A stretch of 55,260 bases of DNA from the NCBI GenBank assembly GCA_017465085.1, contig JAFTWW010000034.1, positions 1-55,260 on the forward strand. The letters are read 5' to 3'. The DNA is from Clostridia bacterium. GTDB lineage: Bacteria > Bacillota > Clostridia > Oscillospirales > Acutalibacteraceae. A program made the translations under genes and the position numbers. Every line of letters begins with the position of its first letter. Position 1 is the first letter of the stretch. Positions 18,428 through 29,314 of the stretch are shown piece by piece. The notes beneath the pieces are model-generated. The model had not been told where the DNA came from and ran no database searches. It worked only from the letters and a program-made list of their open reading frames with translations.

Positions 18428-19372
18428 TTATTCATCATCTTTCTTAAGAGTATAACCGAAAGAATCTAACTTTGCGATTACCTCTTCCAAAGACTTGCGG
18501 CCGAGATTACGAACCTTTAACATATCCTCTTCGGACTTGTTAATAAGGTCTTCAACCGTATTGATACCTGCGCGCTTTAAGCAGTTGAAGCTACGAACAG
18601 AAAGATCGAGCTCATCAATGGTGAGGTCAAGAATCTTTTCCTTTTCGTTATCAGCCTTAACAGCCATAATGCTTTCGGTATCGCTTACGCCTTCGGTAAG
18701 GTTGAGGAATATCTCAAAATGCTCGATAAGAATCTTAGCAGAAAGAGAAACTGCCTCGTTAGCGGATAAGGATCCGTCTGTCCAAACCTCGAGGGTTAAC
18801 TTGTTTTTGCCGATATCACTGCCTACGCGGGCATTATCAACGGTAAAGTTAGCCTTTACAACAGGCGTATAAATAGAGTCGGTAGCAATAACGCCGATCT
18901 CATTGGTTACATTCTGCTCTGCAGGAACATAACCTCTACCCTTTTCGAGAGTCATCTCCATATTGAGCTTTGCGCCCTCGTCAAGAGTTGCGATATACAT
19001 ATCGGGATTGAGAATTTCTACCTCGGAATCAGCCTTAATGGAAGCTGCGGTAACTACGCAGGGGCCCTCTGCCTCGATATAGATCTTCTTTTCAGAATCA
19101 GCGTGCAATTTAGCAATAAGACCTTTAAGGTTAAGGATTATCTCGGTAACATCCTCTTTCACACCGGGAAGGGTGGAAAATTCATGAACTACACCGTCAA
19201 TCTTAACAGAGGTTATTGCAACACCGGGAAGGATAGAGAGAAGAACTCTTCTCATACTGTTTCCGAGTGTTATAGCATAGCCACGCTCGAGGGGCTCCAT
19301 CACGAACTTGCCGTATTTTCCATCAGCAGTAAGTTCGAGTGTATCAATTCTGGGCTTTTCAATTTCTTTCAT
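18428..19372 (-). CDS. rpoA: RNA polymerase alpha subunit
   Basis: 314 residues. The N-terminal assembly domain begins with the [21 protein letters not shown] signature; a short linker precedes the C-terminal DNA- and activator-binding domain (about 240-310) with [17 protein letters not shown] and [12 protein letters not shown]. It assembles the polymerase and reads UP elements. Complete and of ordinary length. Confidence 0.98.
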   Translation of the reverse strand: MKEIEKPRIDTLELTADGKYGKFVMEPLERGYAITLGNSMRRVLLSILPGVAITSVKIDGVVHEFSTLPGVKEDVTEIILNLKGLIAKLHADSEKKIYIEAEGPCVVTAASIKADSEVEILNPDMYIATLDEGAKLNMEMTLEKGRGYVPAEQNVTNEIGVIATDSIYTPVVKANFTVDNARVGSDIGKNKLTLEVWTDGSLSANEAVSLSAKILIEHFEIFLNLTEGVSDTESIMAVKADNEKEKILDLTIDELDLSVRSFNCLKRAGINTVEDLINKSEEDMLKVRNLGRKSLEEVIAKLDSFGYTLKKDDE

Positions 19373-19477
19373 GTAAAAGCTCCATTTCTCCGCGCTTAAT
19401 ATTTTTTTACTCCTTTATCCAAACGCGGCGGATAAAGGTAGCCTTAGGTTTTAGAAATATGCTTCTAAAACCCGCTA

Positions 19478-20104
19478 TTACCTTGAATAGAACTCAACGA
19501 TGAGCTGCTCTTCAACAGGAGCCTCAATCTGATCACGAGTAGGAAGATTGATTACCTTAGCTGCGAGCTTCTCACGGTCAACATCGATCCACTGGGGTAC
19601 AGGTCTTGCAGAATTTGCTTCTACAACAGCCTTAATCTTCTCGCTGCCGCGGCTCTTTTCGCAGATAGATACTACATCACCTGCTTTAAGAAGATAGGAA
19701 GCGATATCTACGCGACTTCCGTTAACTTCGAAGTGGCCGTGACCAACAAGCTGTCTTGCCTCTGCGCGAGAGGAAGCAAAGCCTACTCTGTAAACTACGT
19801 TATCAAGACGACTTTCAAGAATTCTTAACAGGTTATCACCGGTAACGCCCTGCTTTCTTGCAGCAATCTCGAAATAATGTAAGAACTGTTTTTCCTGAAC
19901 TCCGTAAAAACGTCTTGCGGTCTGCTTAGCGCGAAGCTGCAAACCATATTCGGATGACTTCTTTCTACCCTGTCCATGCTGTCCGGGCGCATAACCGCGG
20001 ATGCCGATGGAACACTTATCAGAATAGCAACGTTCGCCCTTTAAGAACAACTTCTGTCCTTCGCGGCGGCACTGTCTGCAAACTGCTCCGGTATATCTTG
20101 CCAT
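19478..20104 (-). CDS. rpsD: 30S ribosomal protein S4 (zinc-type)
   Basis: Primary assembly protein, 208 residues. The N-terminus has four cysteines (CRQC near residue 9 and CYSDKC near 26-31) in the zinc-binding arrangement, and an S4 RNA-binding domain (about 98-160) with [16 protein letters not shown]. In many bacteria S4 represses its own operon. A gap of 105 bases separates it from rpoA, in which I see no terminator. Confidence 0.97.
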   Translation of the reverse strand: MARYTGAVCRQCRREGQKLFLKGERCYSDKCSIGIRGYAPGQHGQGRKKSSEYGLQLRAKQTARRFYGVQEKQFLHYFEIAARKQGVTGDNLLRILESRLDNVVYRVGFASSRAEARQLVGHGHFEVNGSRVDIASYLLKAGDVVSICEKSRGSEKIKAVVEANSARPVPQWIDVDREKLAAKVINLPTRDQIEAPVEEQLIVEFYSR

Positions 20105-20150
20105 CTGTTACACCTCCAAATTTTTTGCTGTAAACTAAAGTTACAAATTA

Positions 20151-20549
20151 TTATACACGTCTTCTCTTGGGAGGACGGCAGCCATTGTGAGGGATGGGGG
20201 TAACATCTTTAATCATGTTAACCTCAAGACCTGCGGACTGCAATGCGCGAATTGCTGCTTCACGTCCAGCTCCGGGACCCTTAACATAAACCTCAACAGT
20301 TTTAAGACCGTGCTCCATAGCAGCCTTAGCGGCAGTTTCAGCAGCGCTCTGTGCTGCGAAGGGAGTGGATTTCTTAGAACCTCTGAATCCGAGCTCACCG
20401 GCAGATGCCCAAGAAAGAGCGTTGCCCTGAGTATCGGTGATGGTAACTATTGTGTTGTTGAAGGTTGACTGAATATGAGCGGCACCACGTTCAATATTTT
20501 TCTTTTCGCGACGACGGCGTGATGCGGTCGCCTTCTTAGCAGTAGCCAT
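20151..20549 (-). CDS. rpsK: 30S ribosomal protein S11
   Basis: 132 residues; basic N-terminus, then [18 protein letters not shown] and the C-terminal signature [18 protein letters not shown]. Binds the platform of 16S rRNA. Follows rpsM by 16 bases. Confidence 0.98.
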   Translation of the reverse strand: MATAKKATASRRRREKKNIERGAAHIQSTFNNTIVTITDTQGNALSWASAGELGFRGSKKSTPFAAQSAAETAAKAAMEHGLKTVEVYVKGPGAGREAAIRALQSAGLEVNMIKDVTPIPHNGCRPPKRRRV

Positions 20550-20565
20550 TAGTTCTTCCTCCTAC

Positions 20566-20934
20566 TTATTTCTTCTTGTTAGCGACGGTTTTCTTAACAC
20601 CCTTACGAGTACGGGCATTAGTCTTGGAACGCTGACCTCTTACGGGAAGGCCCTTACGGTGACGAAGACCGCGATAACTGCCGATTTCAATAAGTCTTTT
20701 GATGTCAAGCGCAACGGTACGACGACGGTCACCTTCTACCTGAAGGTTGTGGTCGATATACTCACGCAACTTTGAAATATCTTCTTCTGACAGGTCCTTA
20801 ACGCGAACATCAGGATCAACACCTGTTTCGGCAAGGATCTTTTTGGATGTTGTAAGACCGATACCATAGATATAAGTGAGGCCTATTTCAACTCGCTTAT
20901 CATTGGGAAGGTCAACACCTGCAATACGTGCCAT
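20566..20934 (-). CDS. rpsM: 30S ribosomal protein S13
   Basis: 122 residues; helix-two-turns-helix body beginning [20 protein letters not shown] and a basic tail [18 protein letters not shown] that contacts tRNA in the P site. Starts behind GGAGG, 55 bases after rpmJ. Confidence 0.98.
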   Translation of the reverse strand: MARIAGVDLPNDKRVEIGLTYIYGIGLTTSKKILAETGVDPDVRVKDLSEEDISKLREYIDHNLQVEGDRRRTVALDIKRLIEIGSYRGLRHRKGLPVRGQRSKTNARTRKGVKKTVANKKK

Positions 20935-20988
20935 TTATCAAAGCACCTCCATTATTTTTTTAAGCTTTTTTTATAAAGCTTTGCGCAA

Positions 20989-21102
20989 TTAACCCTGACG
21001 CTGTTTATGCTTGGGGTTTTCACAGATAACCATGATCTTTCCCTTGCGCTTGATGATTTTGCATTTTTCGCAAATCTTTTTAACAGAAGGTCTGACTTTC
21101 AT
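20989..21102 (-). CDS. rpmJ: 50S ribosomal protein L36 (zinc-type)
   Basis: A 37-residue protein beginning [16 protein letters not shown] and ending in a PKHKQRQG tail. It has the Cys-x2-Cys, Cys and His ligands of the zinc-binding form. Behind AAGGAGG, in the usual place between infA and rpsM. Confidence 0.96.
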   Translation of the reverse strand: MKVRPSVKKICEKCKIIKRKGKIMVICENPKHKQRQG

Positions 21103-21134
21103 TTGGATTATACCTCCTTAAATTTTTGCCCTGA

Positions 21135-21353
21135 TTATTTAGAACGCCAAGTAATGCGTCCTTTAGACAGGTCATACGGGGACATCTCAACAGTGACCTT
21201 ATCTCCGGGAAGGATACGTATGAAGTTCATACGAAGCTTTCCTGAAATATGGGCAAGAATCTGATGTCCGCCCTGAATTTCAACTTTGAACATTGCGTTC
21301 GGCATAGCCTCAACAACGGTGCCTTCGAGCTCTATCATATCTGATTTTGACAT
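21135..21353 (-). CDS. infA: Translation initiation factor IF-1
   Basis: 72-residue OB-fold protein binding the ribosomal A site during initiation; recognised by [20 protein letters not shown] and [18 protein letters not shown]. Its start directly abuts the stop of the KOW gene. Confidence 0.98.
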   Translation of the reverse strand: MSKSDMIELEGTVVEAMPNAMFKVEIQGGHQILAHISGKLRMNFIRILPGDKVTVEMSPYDLSKGRITWRSK

Positions 21354-21611
21354 TTAATTTTCCTCCTTAATGCATAACACATTGCCGCGAATATCATTAA
21401 GCGCGCGGCGAAGCGAACGGTTTGTAGCCATCTGTTCTCTATCGAGATAGGTGTTTGTGAATTTAAGATGCTTTATGTTTTTGCCCTTTGGTCGCTCTAA
21501 AGGACGGCGCTTTCCGTCACAGACGAAAGCCTTACCCTCTTCGCACCTTATGACTGCCATAAAGCAATCCTTATCACGCCCTGCCTTCGAACAAACTATA
21601 CGACCTATCAT
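21354..21611 (-). CDS. KOW-domain RNA-binding protein
   Basis: 85 residues. The N-terminal half (GRIVCSKAGRDKDCFMAVI) resembles the KOW motif of L14e-like proteins; the C-terminal half is basic. A gene of this type between map and infA is a conserved feature of Firmicutes ribosomal clusters. A role in translation or rRNA binding is inferred from fold and position; no precise function is established to my knowledge. Confidence 0.8.
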   Translation of the reverse strand: MIGRIVCSKAGRDKDCFMAVIRCEEGKAFVCDGKRRPLERPKGKNIKHLKFTNTYLDREQMATNRSLRRALNDIRGNVLCIKEEN

Positions 21612-21619
21612 AATCCACC

Positions 21620-22369
21620 TCAGCTGACCGTAAGAATCTGCGGTCCATCGGGAGTTATGACTATTGTATGCTCAAAGTGAGCAGACAATGAGCCGTCCTT
21701 TGTAAGAACAGTCCAGCCATCCGGTAAAACCTTAACATCACTGCCGCCTACATTTACCATAGGCTCAATGGCAAGGGTCATACCGGGTAAGAGGCGTATT
21801 CCCCTTCCGGGAGTGCCAAAATTAGGTACCTCGGGGGCTTCGTGAAGCTTTGTGCCTATTCCGTGGCCGACAAACTGCCTTACCACAGAGAAGCCCTTCG
21901 ATTCCACATACCTTTGTACCGCGCTTCCTATATCGCCGATTCTGCCGCCGACACAAGCCGCTTTAATTCCTTCGTAAAGGGATTTCTCGGTTGCATCAAT
22001 CAGCCGCTTTGCCTCATCGGATATATCCCCGCAGGCAAAAGTTGCAGCATTATCGCCGTTATAGCCTTCAAACATAGCTCCAAGGTCAACACTTATTATA
22101 TCGCCCTCGGCTATTTTGCGTTTGGTACTTGGTATGCCGTGAATTACCTCGTTGTTGATTGATATACAGGCGGTGGCAGGATAGCCCTGATAACCCTTAA
22201 AGTTAGGAACAGCTCCCTGACTTCTTATATAGGTTTCTGCTAACCTGTCGAGCTCCTCGGTTGTTACACCAGGCTCTACCGCACTGCCAACTATTTTTAA
22301 TGCTTCGGCCGAAATTCTGCAAGCTTCTCGCATTACCTTAAGCTCGCGGCCGGTTTTAAGGACTACCAT
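21620..22369 (-). CDS. map: Methionine aminopeptidase, type I
   Basis: Removes initiator methionine from nascent proteins. 249 residues with the metal-binding motifs VDLGAMFEGYNGDNA (two Asp), GHGIGTKLHEAP (His), LAIEPMV (Glu) and the C-terminal FEHTIVIT (Glu). The active-site His is in NEVIHGIPS. It starts three bases after the adk stop. Length is normal for the type Ia form without an N-terminal extension. Confidence 0.97.
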   Translation of the reverse strand: MVVLKTGRELKVMREACRISAEALKIVGSAVEPGVTTEELDRLAETYIRSQGAVPNFKGYQGYPATACISINNEVIHGIPSTKRKIAEGDIISVDLGAMFEGYNGDNAATFACGDISDEAKRLIDATEKSLYEGIKAACVGGRIGDIGSAVQRYVESKGFSVVRQFVGHGIGTKLHEAPEVPNFGTPGRGIRLLPGMTLAIEPMVNVGGSDVKVLPDGWTVLTKDGSLSAHFEHTIVITPDGPQILTVS

Positions 22370-22372
22370 ACC

Positions 22373-23008
22373 TTATATCTCCGAGAGGGCCTTAAGAACA
22401 AGGGCAGTTGTATCCTTTACATCTTCCTGACCTTCTACAATGAGAAGCTTGTTCTGTTTATTGTAATAATCCTTAAGAGGCTCAGTCTGCTCGTGATAAA
22501 CATTAAGACGGTTAAGAACCGTTTCGGGTTCATCATCCTTACGGATTACGAGCTTACCGTCACAAAGATTACATACTCCCTCTACTGCGGGTTTCTTATA
22601 TTCTGTGTGATAGCTGGCTCCGCACTTTTCGCAAACACGTCTTTCTGACATACGCTTAACGATTTCGCTGTCAGCAACCTCAATGGAGAGCGCTGCATCC
22701 ATCATTATGCCCATATCATCAAGAGCCTGCGCCTGAGGAATGGTACGGGGGAAGCCATCGAGAATAAATCCGTCCTCACAGTCGGACTCGGCAAGACGCT
22801 CGTGAATGATGCCTATTACAACATCATCGGGAACGAGCTTACCCTGTTCGGTATATGCCTTAGCTTTAAGGCCCATCTCCGTGCCGTTTTTAAGAGCAGC
22901 ACGGATGATGTTGCCGGTAGAAATTGTAGGAATATTGTATTTTTCTGAAATCACTTCAGCCTGTGTGCCTTTACCTGCACCGGGGGCTCCTAAAAGTATA
23001 AGTTTCAT
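22373..23008 (-). CDS. adk: Adenylate kinase
   Basis: Interconverts ATP + AMP with 2 ADP. 211 residues: P-loop GAPGAGKGTQ at residues 7-16, NMP-binding STGNIIRAA, the DGFPRT motif and a LID domain with two Cys-x2-Cys pairs (CEKC and CNLC) forming the structural zinc site of Gram-positive enzymes. Located between secY and map, as usual. Confidence 0.98.
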   Translation of the reverse strand: MKLILLGAPGAGKGTQAEVISEKYNIPTISTGNIIRAALKNGTEMGLKAKAYTEQGKLVPDDVVIGIIHERLAESDCEDGFILDGFPRTIPQAQALDDMGIMMDAALSIEVADSEIVKRMSERRVCEKCGASYHTEYKKPAVEGVCNLCDGKLVIRKDDEPETVLNRLNVYHEQTEPLKDYYNKQNKLLIVEGQEDVKDTTALVLKALSEI

Positions 23009-23019
23009 TACCTTACTCC

Positions 23020-24300
23020 TTAATCCAGGAATCCCTTATAATGACGCATCATCATCTGAGATTCAAGGTTCTGAACGGTATCAAGCGCTACGCCTACCAT
23101 AATCAGTACGGAGGTACCGCCGAGAGAGATATTGATCTGACCAACGGAGCCGATGATTATTGGAAGGATTGCGATAACGCTTAGGAATAAAGCTCCCATA
23201 AGCGTAATTCTTGAAAGAATTTTAGATATGAAATCAGAGGTGGGCTTTCCGGGACGGATGCCGGGAACAGCGCCGCCGTTCTTACGCAGGTTATTTGCCA
23301 TTTCAACGGGGTTGAACTGAATGGTTGTATAGAAATAAGCAAATGCAATAATCAGTATAAAGTAGATAACTGCATAGAAAATTCCCTGAGTGCTGAAGAG
23401 AGCCAGAACCTTAGCAAAAGAGGTAGATCTCTGAGCAGTGTTCATAAAGCTCAAAATCATTGTGGGAAGCATAAGAATTGAAGATGAGAAGATGATGGGC
23501 ATAACACCTGACATATTAACCTTAATCGGAATATGGGTATTCTGGCCGCCATACATCTTATTTCCAACAACACGCTTCGCATACTGAATGGGAATTCTGC
23601 GTTCTGCATGTGTCATCCATACAACAAAGCCAATAACGGCTAAGAACATAACAATAATGCCTATAACGGCAACCTGCTGACCTGTTTTGAAGCTACCCCA
23701 GAGTGCTACTGCGGCATCGGGAGCGCGGGAAATGATACCTGCGAACAGAAGCATTGAGATACCGTTGCCGATACCCTTCTCATCTATTCTCTCACCCAAC
23801 CACATAACAAGAGCAGAGCCTGCAGTGAAAGCAAGTACAATTACGAATGCAGCGAAAACTACCCAGCCTCCATCTACGCTTAGGAAATTGCTTCCCTTAA
23901 GGTAGAAGAAATATGCAACGCCCTGAATAAGAGCTAATATAACCGTTGCAAAACGGGTATAGGTAGCAAGCTTCTTCTGGCCCTCCTCGCCTTCCTTCTG
24001 AAGACGCTCAAGGGCGGGAATTGCAACGCAGAGTAACTGCATTATAATTGAAGAGTTGATGTACGGTGTTACCGACATCGCAAATATTGCACCGTATTCA
24101 AGACCGCCACCTGTAAGAATTGACAGATAGTTAAAGAACTCATTAGAGGAAGTTCCTGCAGAGCTCTTAAGAGCCTCTACATCTACATACGGTACGGGGA
24201 TAACGGAACCTATGCGGAAAATGATGATGATGAAGATTGTGAAGAAAATCTTATTGCGGATTTCCTTAATCTTCCAAGCATTTCTTAAAATTTCCAGCAT
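23020..24300 (-). CDS. secY: Protein translocase subunit SecY
   Basis: Channel subunit of the Sec translocon, 426 residues with ten predicted membrane helices. Signatures: N-terminal IRNKIFFTIFIIIIFRIGS, plug region near residues 60-70, IQLLCVAIPALERLQKEGEEG and GIRPGKPTSDFI in the cytoplasmic loop that contacts SecA and the ribosome. Complete. Confidence 0.98.
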   Translation of the reverse strand: MLEILRNAWKIKEIRNKIFFTIFIIIIFRIGSVIPVPYVDVEALKSSAGTSSNEFFNYLSILTGGGLEYGAIFAMSVTPYINSSIIMQLLCVAIPALERLQKEGEEGQKKLATYTRFATVILALIQGVAYFFYLKGSNFLSVDGGWVVFAAFVIVLAFTAGSALVMWLGERIDEKGIGNGISMLLFAGIISRAPDAAVALWGSFKTGQQVAVIGIIVMFLAVIGFVVWMTHAERRIPIQYAKRVVGNKMYGGQNTHIPIKVNMSGVMPIIFSSSILMLPTMILSFMNTAQRSTSFAKVLALFSTQGIFYAVIYFILIIAFAYFYTTIQFNPVEMANNLRKNGGAVPGIRPGKPTSDFISKILSRITLMGALFLSVIAILPIIIGSVGQINISLGGTSVLIMVGVALDTVQNLESQMMMRHYKGFLD

Positions 24301-24302
24301 AC

Positions 24303-24743
24303 TTAGATCACCTCAGCCTTTCCGCCTACAGCATTGATTTTTTCAGTGGCCGCAGCAGAAAATGCATTAAGATTAACGGTTAACTTTTTGGTGAGCTTTC
24401 CGTTGCCTAAAACTTTGATGGCTTTATCAGCCTTTTTAATAATTCCTTTTTCCACAAGAGCTGCTGCATCAACAGTAGCGCCATCCTCGAAAACTTCGAG
24501 AGCCGCAACATTGATTGCGATTACCTCTTGCGCAAAAATGTTATTGAAACCACGCTTCGGAACACGTCTCTGAAGGGGCATCTGACCACCTTCGAAACCG
24601 GGTCTCATACCGTGACCGGCACGAGCCTTCTGGCCCTTGTGACCTTTACCGGCAGTTTTGCCGTTGCCTGAACCGTGACCTCTGCCTATACGCTTTGCCT
24701 CCTTAGTGGAACCAACAGCGGGGGCCAATTCGTGCAATTTCAT
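24303..24743 (-). CDS. rplO: 50S ribosomal protein L15
   Basis: 146 residues from ATG 24743, chosen because GGAGGTGCG lies just upstream and the protein then begins [20 protein letters not shown] as in relatives. Gly/Lys-rich N-terminal tail ([19 protein letters not shown]) penetrates 23S rRNA. Confidence 0.97.
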   Translation of the reverse strand: MKLHELAPAVGSTKEAKRIGRGHGSGNGKTAGKGHKGQKARAGHGMRPGFEGGQMPLQRRVPKRGFNNIFAQEVIAINVAALEVFEDGATVDAAALVEKGIIKKADKAIKVLGNGKLTKKLTVNLNAFSAAATEKINAVGGKAEVI

Positions 24744-24820
24744 TGTTCGCACCTCCTTGCTTGATTGGCGGTTAAAAAACCGCATTGTCGAAAACGACTT
24801 TTTGGACCTACTGTCCTGCC

Positions 24821-25018
24821 TTAGCCTTCAATAATCTCAACAAGGTGTGAAACCTTCTTGATCTTACCCTTGGTCTGATCGTTATCGGGTTGAACCGTAA
24901 CATCGCCAATCTTGTGAAGACCTAATGCTTCAACAGTTGCAATCTGATCCTTCTTGGAACCGATAGTGCTCTTTACGAGCTTGATTGTAAGGCCGGCAGC
25001 CTTTTTCTTTGTTGCCAT
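24821..25018 (-). CDS. rpmD: 50S ribosomal protein L30
   Basis: 65 residues with the family core [20 protein letters not shown]. Slightly longer than the common 60 because of a basic N-terminus (MATKKKAAG). Lies 14 bases after rpsE. Confidence 0.94.
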   Translation of the reverse strand: MATKKKAAGLTIKLVKSTIGSKKDQIATVEALGLHKIGDVTVQPDNDQTKGKIKKVSHLVEIIEG

Positions 25019-25032
25019 AGTGCTGCTCCTCC

Positions 25033-25536
25033 TTAACCTATAATTTCCTTAGCAGTTTTGCCGCGGACAGCTGCAACCTGTTCAGCGTCACGAAGAGCAG
25101 CGAGGCCCTGTACGGTAGCGCGAACTACATTGCACGGATTGTTTGAACGAAGAGCCTTGGTACGGATATCCTTAATACCTACAGTTTCAACAACTGCACG
25201 AACCGCACCGCCGGCGATAACGCCGGTACCGGGAGCTGCGGGCTTTAAGAGCACGCGGCCTGCACCGAACTCTCCGATGATTTCGTGGGGAATAGTAGTA
25301 CCTTTAAGGGAAACCTTGATAAGATTCTTCTTAGCATCCTCAATGCCCTTACGGATGGCATCCGGAACTTCGCCGGCTTTACCAAGACCGTAGCCTACTA
25401 TGCCGTTTCCGTCACCTACAACCACTAATGCTGCGAACTTCATAATACGTCCGCCCTTAACGGTTTTGGATACACGGTTTATAGAAACTACACGTTCCTG
25501 TAAATCTAATGTTGATGCATCAATATTTGTAGCCAA
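25033..25536 (-). CDS. rpsE: 30S ribosomal protein S5
   Basis: 167 residues. N-terminal dsRBD-like domain ([20 protein letters not shown]) and C-terminal domain ([21 protein letters not shown]). It takes part in decoding accuracy and mRNA unwinding at the entry pore. Confidence 0.98.
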   Translation of the reverse strand: MATNIDASTLDLQERVVSINRVSKTVKGGRIMKFAALVVVGDGNGIVGYGLGKAGEVPDAIRKGIEDAKKNLIKVSLKGTTIPHEIIGEFGAGRVLLKPAAPGTGVIAGGAVRAVVETVGIKDIRTKALRSNNPCNVVRATVQGLAALRDAEQVAAVRGKTAKEIIG

Positions 25537-25554
25537 AAGTATTCCTCCTCCTTA

Positions 25555-25914
25555 TTAGAACTTGAGGCCGCCCTCACGGGCACCTTCGGCAAGCTCCTTA
25601 ACGCGACCGTGATAAACATATCCGCCGCGGTCAAATACAACCTCGGAGATGCCTTTAGCAGCGGCACGTTCAGCGATTAACTGTCCAACCTTGCGAGCAC
25701 CCTCTTTATTAGAACCGCTGATACCGAAATCCTTTTCGTTAGAAGCGGCTGCTGCGAGAGTTACGCCGTTTACATCATCGATAAGCTGGGCGTAGATATT
25801 GCTGTTGGAGCGGAATACATCAAGGCGGGGACAAGCTGCTGTACCGTTGATCTTAGAACGAACGCGGGCATGGCGCTTGATTCTTGCCTGATTGCTGTTC
25901 GGTTTAGTAACCAT
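25555..25914 (-). CDS. rplR: 50S ribosomal protein L18
   Basis: 119 residues; binds 5S rRNA. Motifs [21 protein letters not shown] and [24 protein letters not shown] at the C-terminus. Confidence 0.97.
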   Translation of the reverse strand: MVTKPNSNQARIKRHARVRSKINGTAACPRLDVFRSNSNIYAQLIDDVNGVTLAAAASNEKDFGISGSNKEGARKVGQLIAERAAAKGISEVVFDRGGYVYHGRVKELAEGAREGGLKF

Positions 25915-25932
25915 TTTCTATACACTCCTTTA

Positions 25933-26481
25933 TTACTTCTTAGCACCCTTGGCTGCCTTACCTTCTTTGCGGCGGATGTGCTCATCAGAGTACTTAATAC
26001 CCTTACCCTTATAAGGCTCGGGGGGTCTCTTCTTGCGAACATCGGCTGCAAACTGGCCAACCTGCTGCTTATCTGCACCGCTGATAATAATCTTATCAGG
26101 AGCCGGTACATCGATTTTAATACCTTCAACTTCAGGAACAATTACCTGATGAGAATAACCAAGGTTCATTACAAGGTTATTACCCTGCTTCTGAGCACGG
26201 TAACCAACACCGTTAATTTCAAGTTCCTTGGTATAACCGTCAGTAACACCTGTTACCATATTGGCAATGAGTGTTCTGGTAAGACCGTGTAAAGAACGGT
26301 GCTCCTTGTTGTCGGTAGGACGGGTAACAACGATATTACCCTCTTCAACTGCAACATTTATGTCAGCGTTGAAGGTGTAGGTGAGTTCACCCTTGGGTCC
26401 CTTTAAGGTGATAACGTTGCCGTTAAGCTTAACCTCAACACCTGCAGGAACTGCGATGGGCATCTTTCCTATTCTAGACAT
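25933..26481 (-). CDS. rplF: 50S ribosomal protein L6
   Basis: 182 residues from ATG 26481 (AAGGAGGTG upstream), giving the standard start [15 protein letters not shown]. Two-domain protein near the factor-binding site; C-terminal signature [21 protein letters not shown]. Confidence 0.97.
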   Translation of the reverse strand: MSRIGKMPIAVPAGVEVKLNGNVITLKGPKGELTYTFNADINVAVEEGNIVVTRPTDNKEHRSLHGLTRTLIANMVTGVTDGYTKELEINGVGYRAQKQGNNLVMNLGYSHQVIVPEVEGIKIDVPAPDKIIISGADKQQVGQFAADVRKKRPPEPYKGKGIKYSDEHIRRKEGKAAKGAKK

Positions 26482-26495
26482 AACCTTGCACCTCC

Positions 26496-26894
26496 TTACC
26501 AAACAAATGCGAGAACTTCGCCGCCGATGTTGGCTTTGCGAGCCTGCTTGTCTGTCATAATACCCTTAGAGGTGGAAAGGATTGCTATGCCAAGGCCTTT
26601 CATAACCTTGGGCATATCCTCTACATTTGTGTAGATACGCAAACCGGGCTTAGAAACTCTGCGGATTCCGCTTATGGTCTGCGATTTATTGGCGCCATAC
26701 TTCAATACAATGTGAATAACGCCCTGCTTACCGTCTTCTTCAACGGTAAAGCTGCTGATGTAACCTTCATCAAGAAGAATCTGGGCAATAGCCTTCTTAA
26801 CCTTTGATGCAGGAACATCTACCGAATCATGTTTAGCTGCGGATGCGTTACGAATTCTCGTAAGCATATCAGCAATAGTATCGGTGATTTGCAT
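26496..26894 (-). CDS. rpsH: 30S ribosomal protein S8
   Basis: 132 residues beginning [18 protein letters not shown] and ending in the [20 protein letters not shown] rRNA-binding motif. In other bacteria S8 also represses the spc operon by binding its mRNA; no such site was tested here. Confidence 0.98.
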   Translation of the reverse strand: MQITDTIADMLTRIRNASAAKHDSVDVPASKVKKAIAQILLDEGYISSFTVEEDGKQGVIHIVLKYGANKSQTISGIRRVSKPGLRIYTNVEDMPKVMKGLGIAILSTSKGIMTDKQARKANIGGEVLAFVW

Positions 26895-26921
26895 GCCGTA
26901 AACCTCCTTTAGATTTGCGCC

Positions 26922-27107
26922 TTACCAACTTGCCTTCTTAACTCCGGGGATCTCGCCCTTATAAGCGAGCTCTCTGAAGCAGATACGGCAGATGCCGTAC
27001 TTGCGGAGATAAGCGTGGGGGCGGCCACAGATTTTACATCTGTTATACTCTCTGGTTGAAAACTTAGCGGGACGAGCCTGCTTAACCTTCATAGATGTTT
27101 TAGCCAT
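26922..27107 (-). CDS. rpsZ: 30S ribosomal protein S14 type Z
   Basis: 61-residue short zinc form with CKIC and CRIC pairs; core [20 protein letters not shown]. It lies in the spc cluster as is normal for the zinc type. Confidence 0.97.
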   Translation of the reverse strand: MAKTSMKVKQARPAKFSTREYNRCKICGRPHAYLRKYGICRICFRELAYKGEIPGVKKASW

Positions 27108-27119
27108 AATTCCTTCTCC

Positions 27120-27659
27120 TTATCTCGCAAACGGAGCGCCCATAAGAGTGAGTAACTCACGAGCCTCTTCATCTGTCTTTGCAGTAGTAACGAAAATTAT
27201 ATCCATACCGCGTACCTTATCGATCTTATCATACTCGATTTCGGGGAATATTAACTGCTCCTTAACGCCCATGGCATAGTTGCCGCGGCCATCAAAAGCA
27301 TCGGGGTTAATACCTCTGAAGTCTCTAACTCTGGGGAGAGCTGTGTTGAAAAGTCTATCGATAAATTCGTACATTCTTTCACCGCGGAGTGTTACCTTTA
27401 CGCCAACGGGAACGCCCTCACGGAGCTTAAAGTTAGCGATGGATTTCTTAGCGCGGCAGGGTACGGCCTTCTGACCTGTAATTTTGCCGAGGTCGGTGAT
27501 AACAGCATCGATAACCTTAGCGTTATCCTTTGCCTCACCGCAACCTACATTGATAACGACCTTCTCGAGTTTCGGAATCTGCATGACGCTCTTATATCCA
27601 AATTTGGTCATCAATGCAGGAGCTATTGAATTTTTATATTCATTTCCAAGCGTTGACAT
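27120..27659 (-). CDS. rplE: 50S ribosomal protein L5
   Basis: 179 residues; binds 5S rRNA and the P-site tRNA elbow. Motifs [13 protein letters not shown] and [20 protein letters not shown]. Confidence 0.98.
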   Translation of the reverse strand: MSTLGNEYKNSIAPALMTKFGYKSVMQIPKLEKVVINVGCGEAKDNAKVIDAVITDLGKITGQKAVPCRAKKSIANFKLREGVPVGVKVTLRGERMYEFIDRLFNTALPRVRDFRGINPDAFDGRGNYAMGVKEQLIFPEIEYDKIDKVRGMDIIFVTTAKTDEEARELLTLMGAPFAR

Positions 27660-27679
27660 TTGTCATGTTCCTCCTACTC

Positions 27680-28003
27680 TTAAAGTGTTGCGCCGCATTT
27701 CTTACAAACGCGGTTCTTCTTGCCATCTTTGCCTACTTCGTTTCCGATTCTGGTAGGCTTATTGCACTTGGGGCAAACTACCTGAACCTTGCTGGCATAG
27801 ATAGCGCCTTCGGTTTCAATAATTCCGGAGGGATCTCCGGCTTTTCTGGGCTTAACATGCTTCTTAACCTTGTTTAAGCCCTCTACGATTACTTTACCCT
27901 CTTTGGGGCTAACCTCAAGAACCTTGCCGGTCTTCTTGCGGTCCTTAGCATCTCCTGTAAGGAGTATTACGGTATCACCGGTTTTAATGTGAAGCTTACT
28001 CAT
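27680..28003 (-). CDS. rplX: 50S ribosomal protein L24 with zinc-ribbon-like C-terminus
   Basis: 107 residues from ATG 28003 (AGGTAAAGAGA upstream; start MSKLHIKTGDTVILLTGDAK). N-terminal KOW domain; the C-terminal half has CPKC and CKKC pairs, a four-Cys metal-binding pattern found in many L24 proteins. Confidence 0.95.
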   Translation of the reverse strand: MSKLHIKTGDTVILLTGDAKDRKKTGKVLEVSPKEGKVIVEGLNKVKKHVKPRKAGDPSGIIETEGAIYASKVQVVCPKCNKPTRIGNEVGKDGKKNRVCKKCGATL

Positions 28004-28020
28004 ATTCTCTTTACCTCCCA

Positions 28021-28389
28021 TTAAAGTACTTCCGGAGCGAGAGAAAGGATTTTAGTGTAATCCTTTTCACGAAGCTCACGGGCTACCGGTCCAAAAATAC
28101 GGGTTCCTCTGGGGTTCTTATCTTCACGGATAATAACTGCCGCATTTTCGTCAAATCTGATGTATGTGCCGTCATTGCGACGAAGACCTTTTGCGGAACG
28201 AACCACAACTGCCTTTACTACATCGCCCTTCTTTACTGTACCGCCGGGAGCGGCCTTTTTAACAGAAGCAACGATAACATCGCCAATGTTGGCATACCTC
28301 CTTCTGGAGCCTCCAAGAACGCGGATGCACATAATTTCTTTTGCACCTGTATTGTCGGCAACCTTGAGGTAACTCTGTTGTTGTATCAC
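28021..28389 (-). CDS. rplN: 50S ribosomal protein L14
   Basis: 122 residues, beta-barrel contacting helix 44 in an intersubunit bridge. Starts [19 protein letters not shown]. Confidence 0.98.
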   Translation of the reverse strand: MIQQQSYLKVADNTGAKEIMCIRVLGGSRRRYANIGDVIVASVKKAAPGGTVKKGDVVKAVVVRSAKGLRRNDGTYIRFDENAAVIIREDKNPRGTRIFGPVARELREKDYTKILSLAPEVL

Positions 28390-28407
28390 AGTGGTTTCCT
28401 CCTTAGA

Positions 28408-28665
28408 CTACTTAGCCTTTTCGATTATTTCGGCAACGCGCCATCTCTTATCCTTAGAGAGAGGTCTCGTTTCCATAATGAGAACTCTGTCGCCAACGCC
28501 ACAGGTGTTGTTCTCATCATGAGCCTTAAGTCTGATTGTGTTTTTGATGATCTTCTTGTAGAGGGGGTGCTTTACGTTGTCCTCAATTGCAACCACAACG
28601 GTCTTTTCCATTTTGTTGCTTACAACCTTGCCCACTCTTGTTTTACGAAGGTTTCTTTCGCTCAT
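28408..28665 (-). CDS. rpsQ: 30S ribosomal protein S17
   Basis: 85-residue OB-fold protein, [20 protein letters not shown] at the start and [20 protein letters not shown] near the end. Early 16S assembly protein. Confidence 0.98.
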   Translation of the reverse strand: MSERNLRKTRVGKVVSNKMEKTVVVAIEDNVKHPLYKKIIKNTIRLKAHDENNTCGVGDRVLIMETRPLSKDKRWRVAEIIEKAK

Positions 28666-28685
28666 TTAGACGTACCTCCCTACTA

Positions 28686-28892
28686 TTAAGCGTTAGCGCT
28701 GTCTGCGATTTCTTTCTCGCGGATAATGGTCTGAACGCGAGCGATATCTTTCTTGACAGCAACTATACGCATGGGGTTGTCGAGCTGGTTAATGGCATGT
28801 TGGAAACGAAGATGGAATAACTCATCCTTAAGCTTTGCCAACTGCTCATTAAGCTCGGGTAAAGTGTTTTCTCTGATTTCCTTTGCATTCAT
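28686..28892 (-). CDS. rpmC: 50S ribosomal protein L29
   Basis: 68 residues, two-helix hairpin beside the exit tunnel; [20 protein letters not shown] is diagnostic. Its start touches the rplP stop. Confidence 0.97.
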   Translation of the reverse strand: MNAKEIRENTLPELNEQLAKLKDELFHLRFQHAINQLDNPMRIVAVKKDIARVQTIIREKEIADSANA

Positions 28893-29314
28893 TACTGCTC
28901 ACCACCCGTTTCCTTACCTACAAACTTACATTTGATAGGCAGTTTGTTAGCTGCAAGACGCATAGCCTCGCGAGCCAATTCCTCGGATACGCCGCCGATT
29001 TCGAACATAACGCGTCCGGGTTTTACCACTGCTACCCAATACTCAGGAGCGCCCTTACCTTTACCCATTCGGGTTTCAGCAGGCTTCTTGGTGATTGGCT
29101 TATCAGGGAATATTTTGATCCATACTTTACCGCCACGCTTGATATAACGAGTCATAGCAATACGGGCAGCCTCTATCTGATTAGAGGTGATCCATGCGGG
29201 TTCAAGCGCCTGCAAACCGAAATCACCGTGAGAAACAGTGTTGCCTCTCAGAGCGGTACCGGTCATTCTGCCGCGGTGTACCCTACGGAACTTAACACGC
29301 TTAGGCATTAACAT
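28892..29314 (-). CDS. rplP: 50S ribosomal protein L16
   Basis: 140 residues. The start ATG 29314 overlaps the rpsC stop by one base and gives [11 protein letters not shown], the form normal in Clostridia. Located at the A-site; [20 protein letters not shown] is diagnostic. Confidence 0.97.
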   Translation of the reverse strand: MLMPKRVKFRRVHRGRMTGTALRGNTVSHGDFGLQALEPAWITSNQIEAARIAMTRYIKRGGKVWIKIFPDKPITKKPAETRMGKGKGAPEYWVAVVKPGRVMFEIGGVSEELAREAMRLAANKLPIKCKFVGKETGGEQ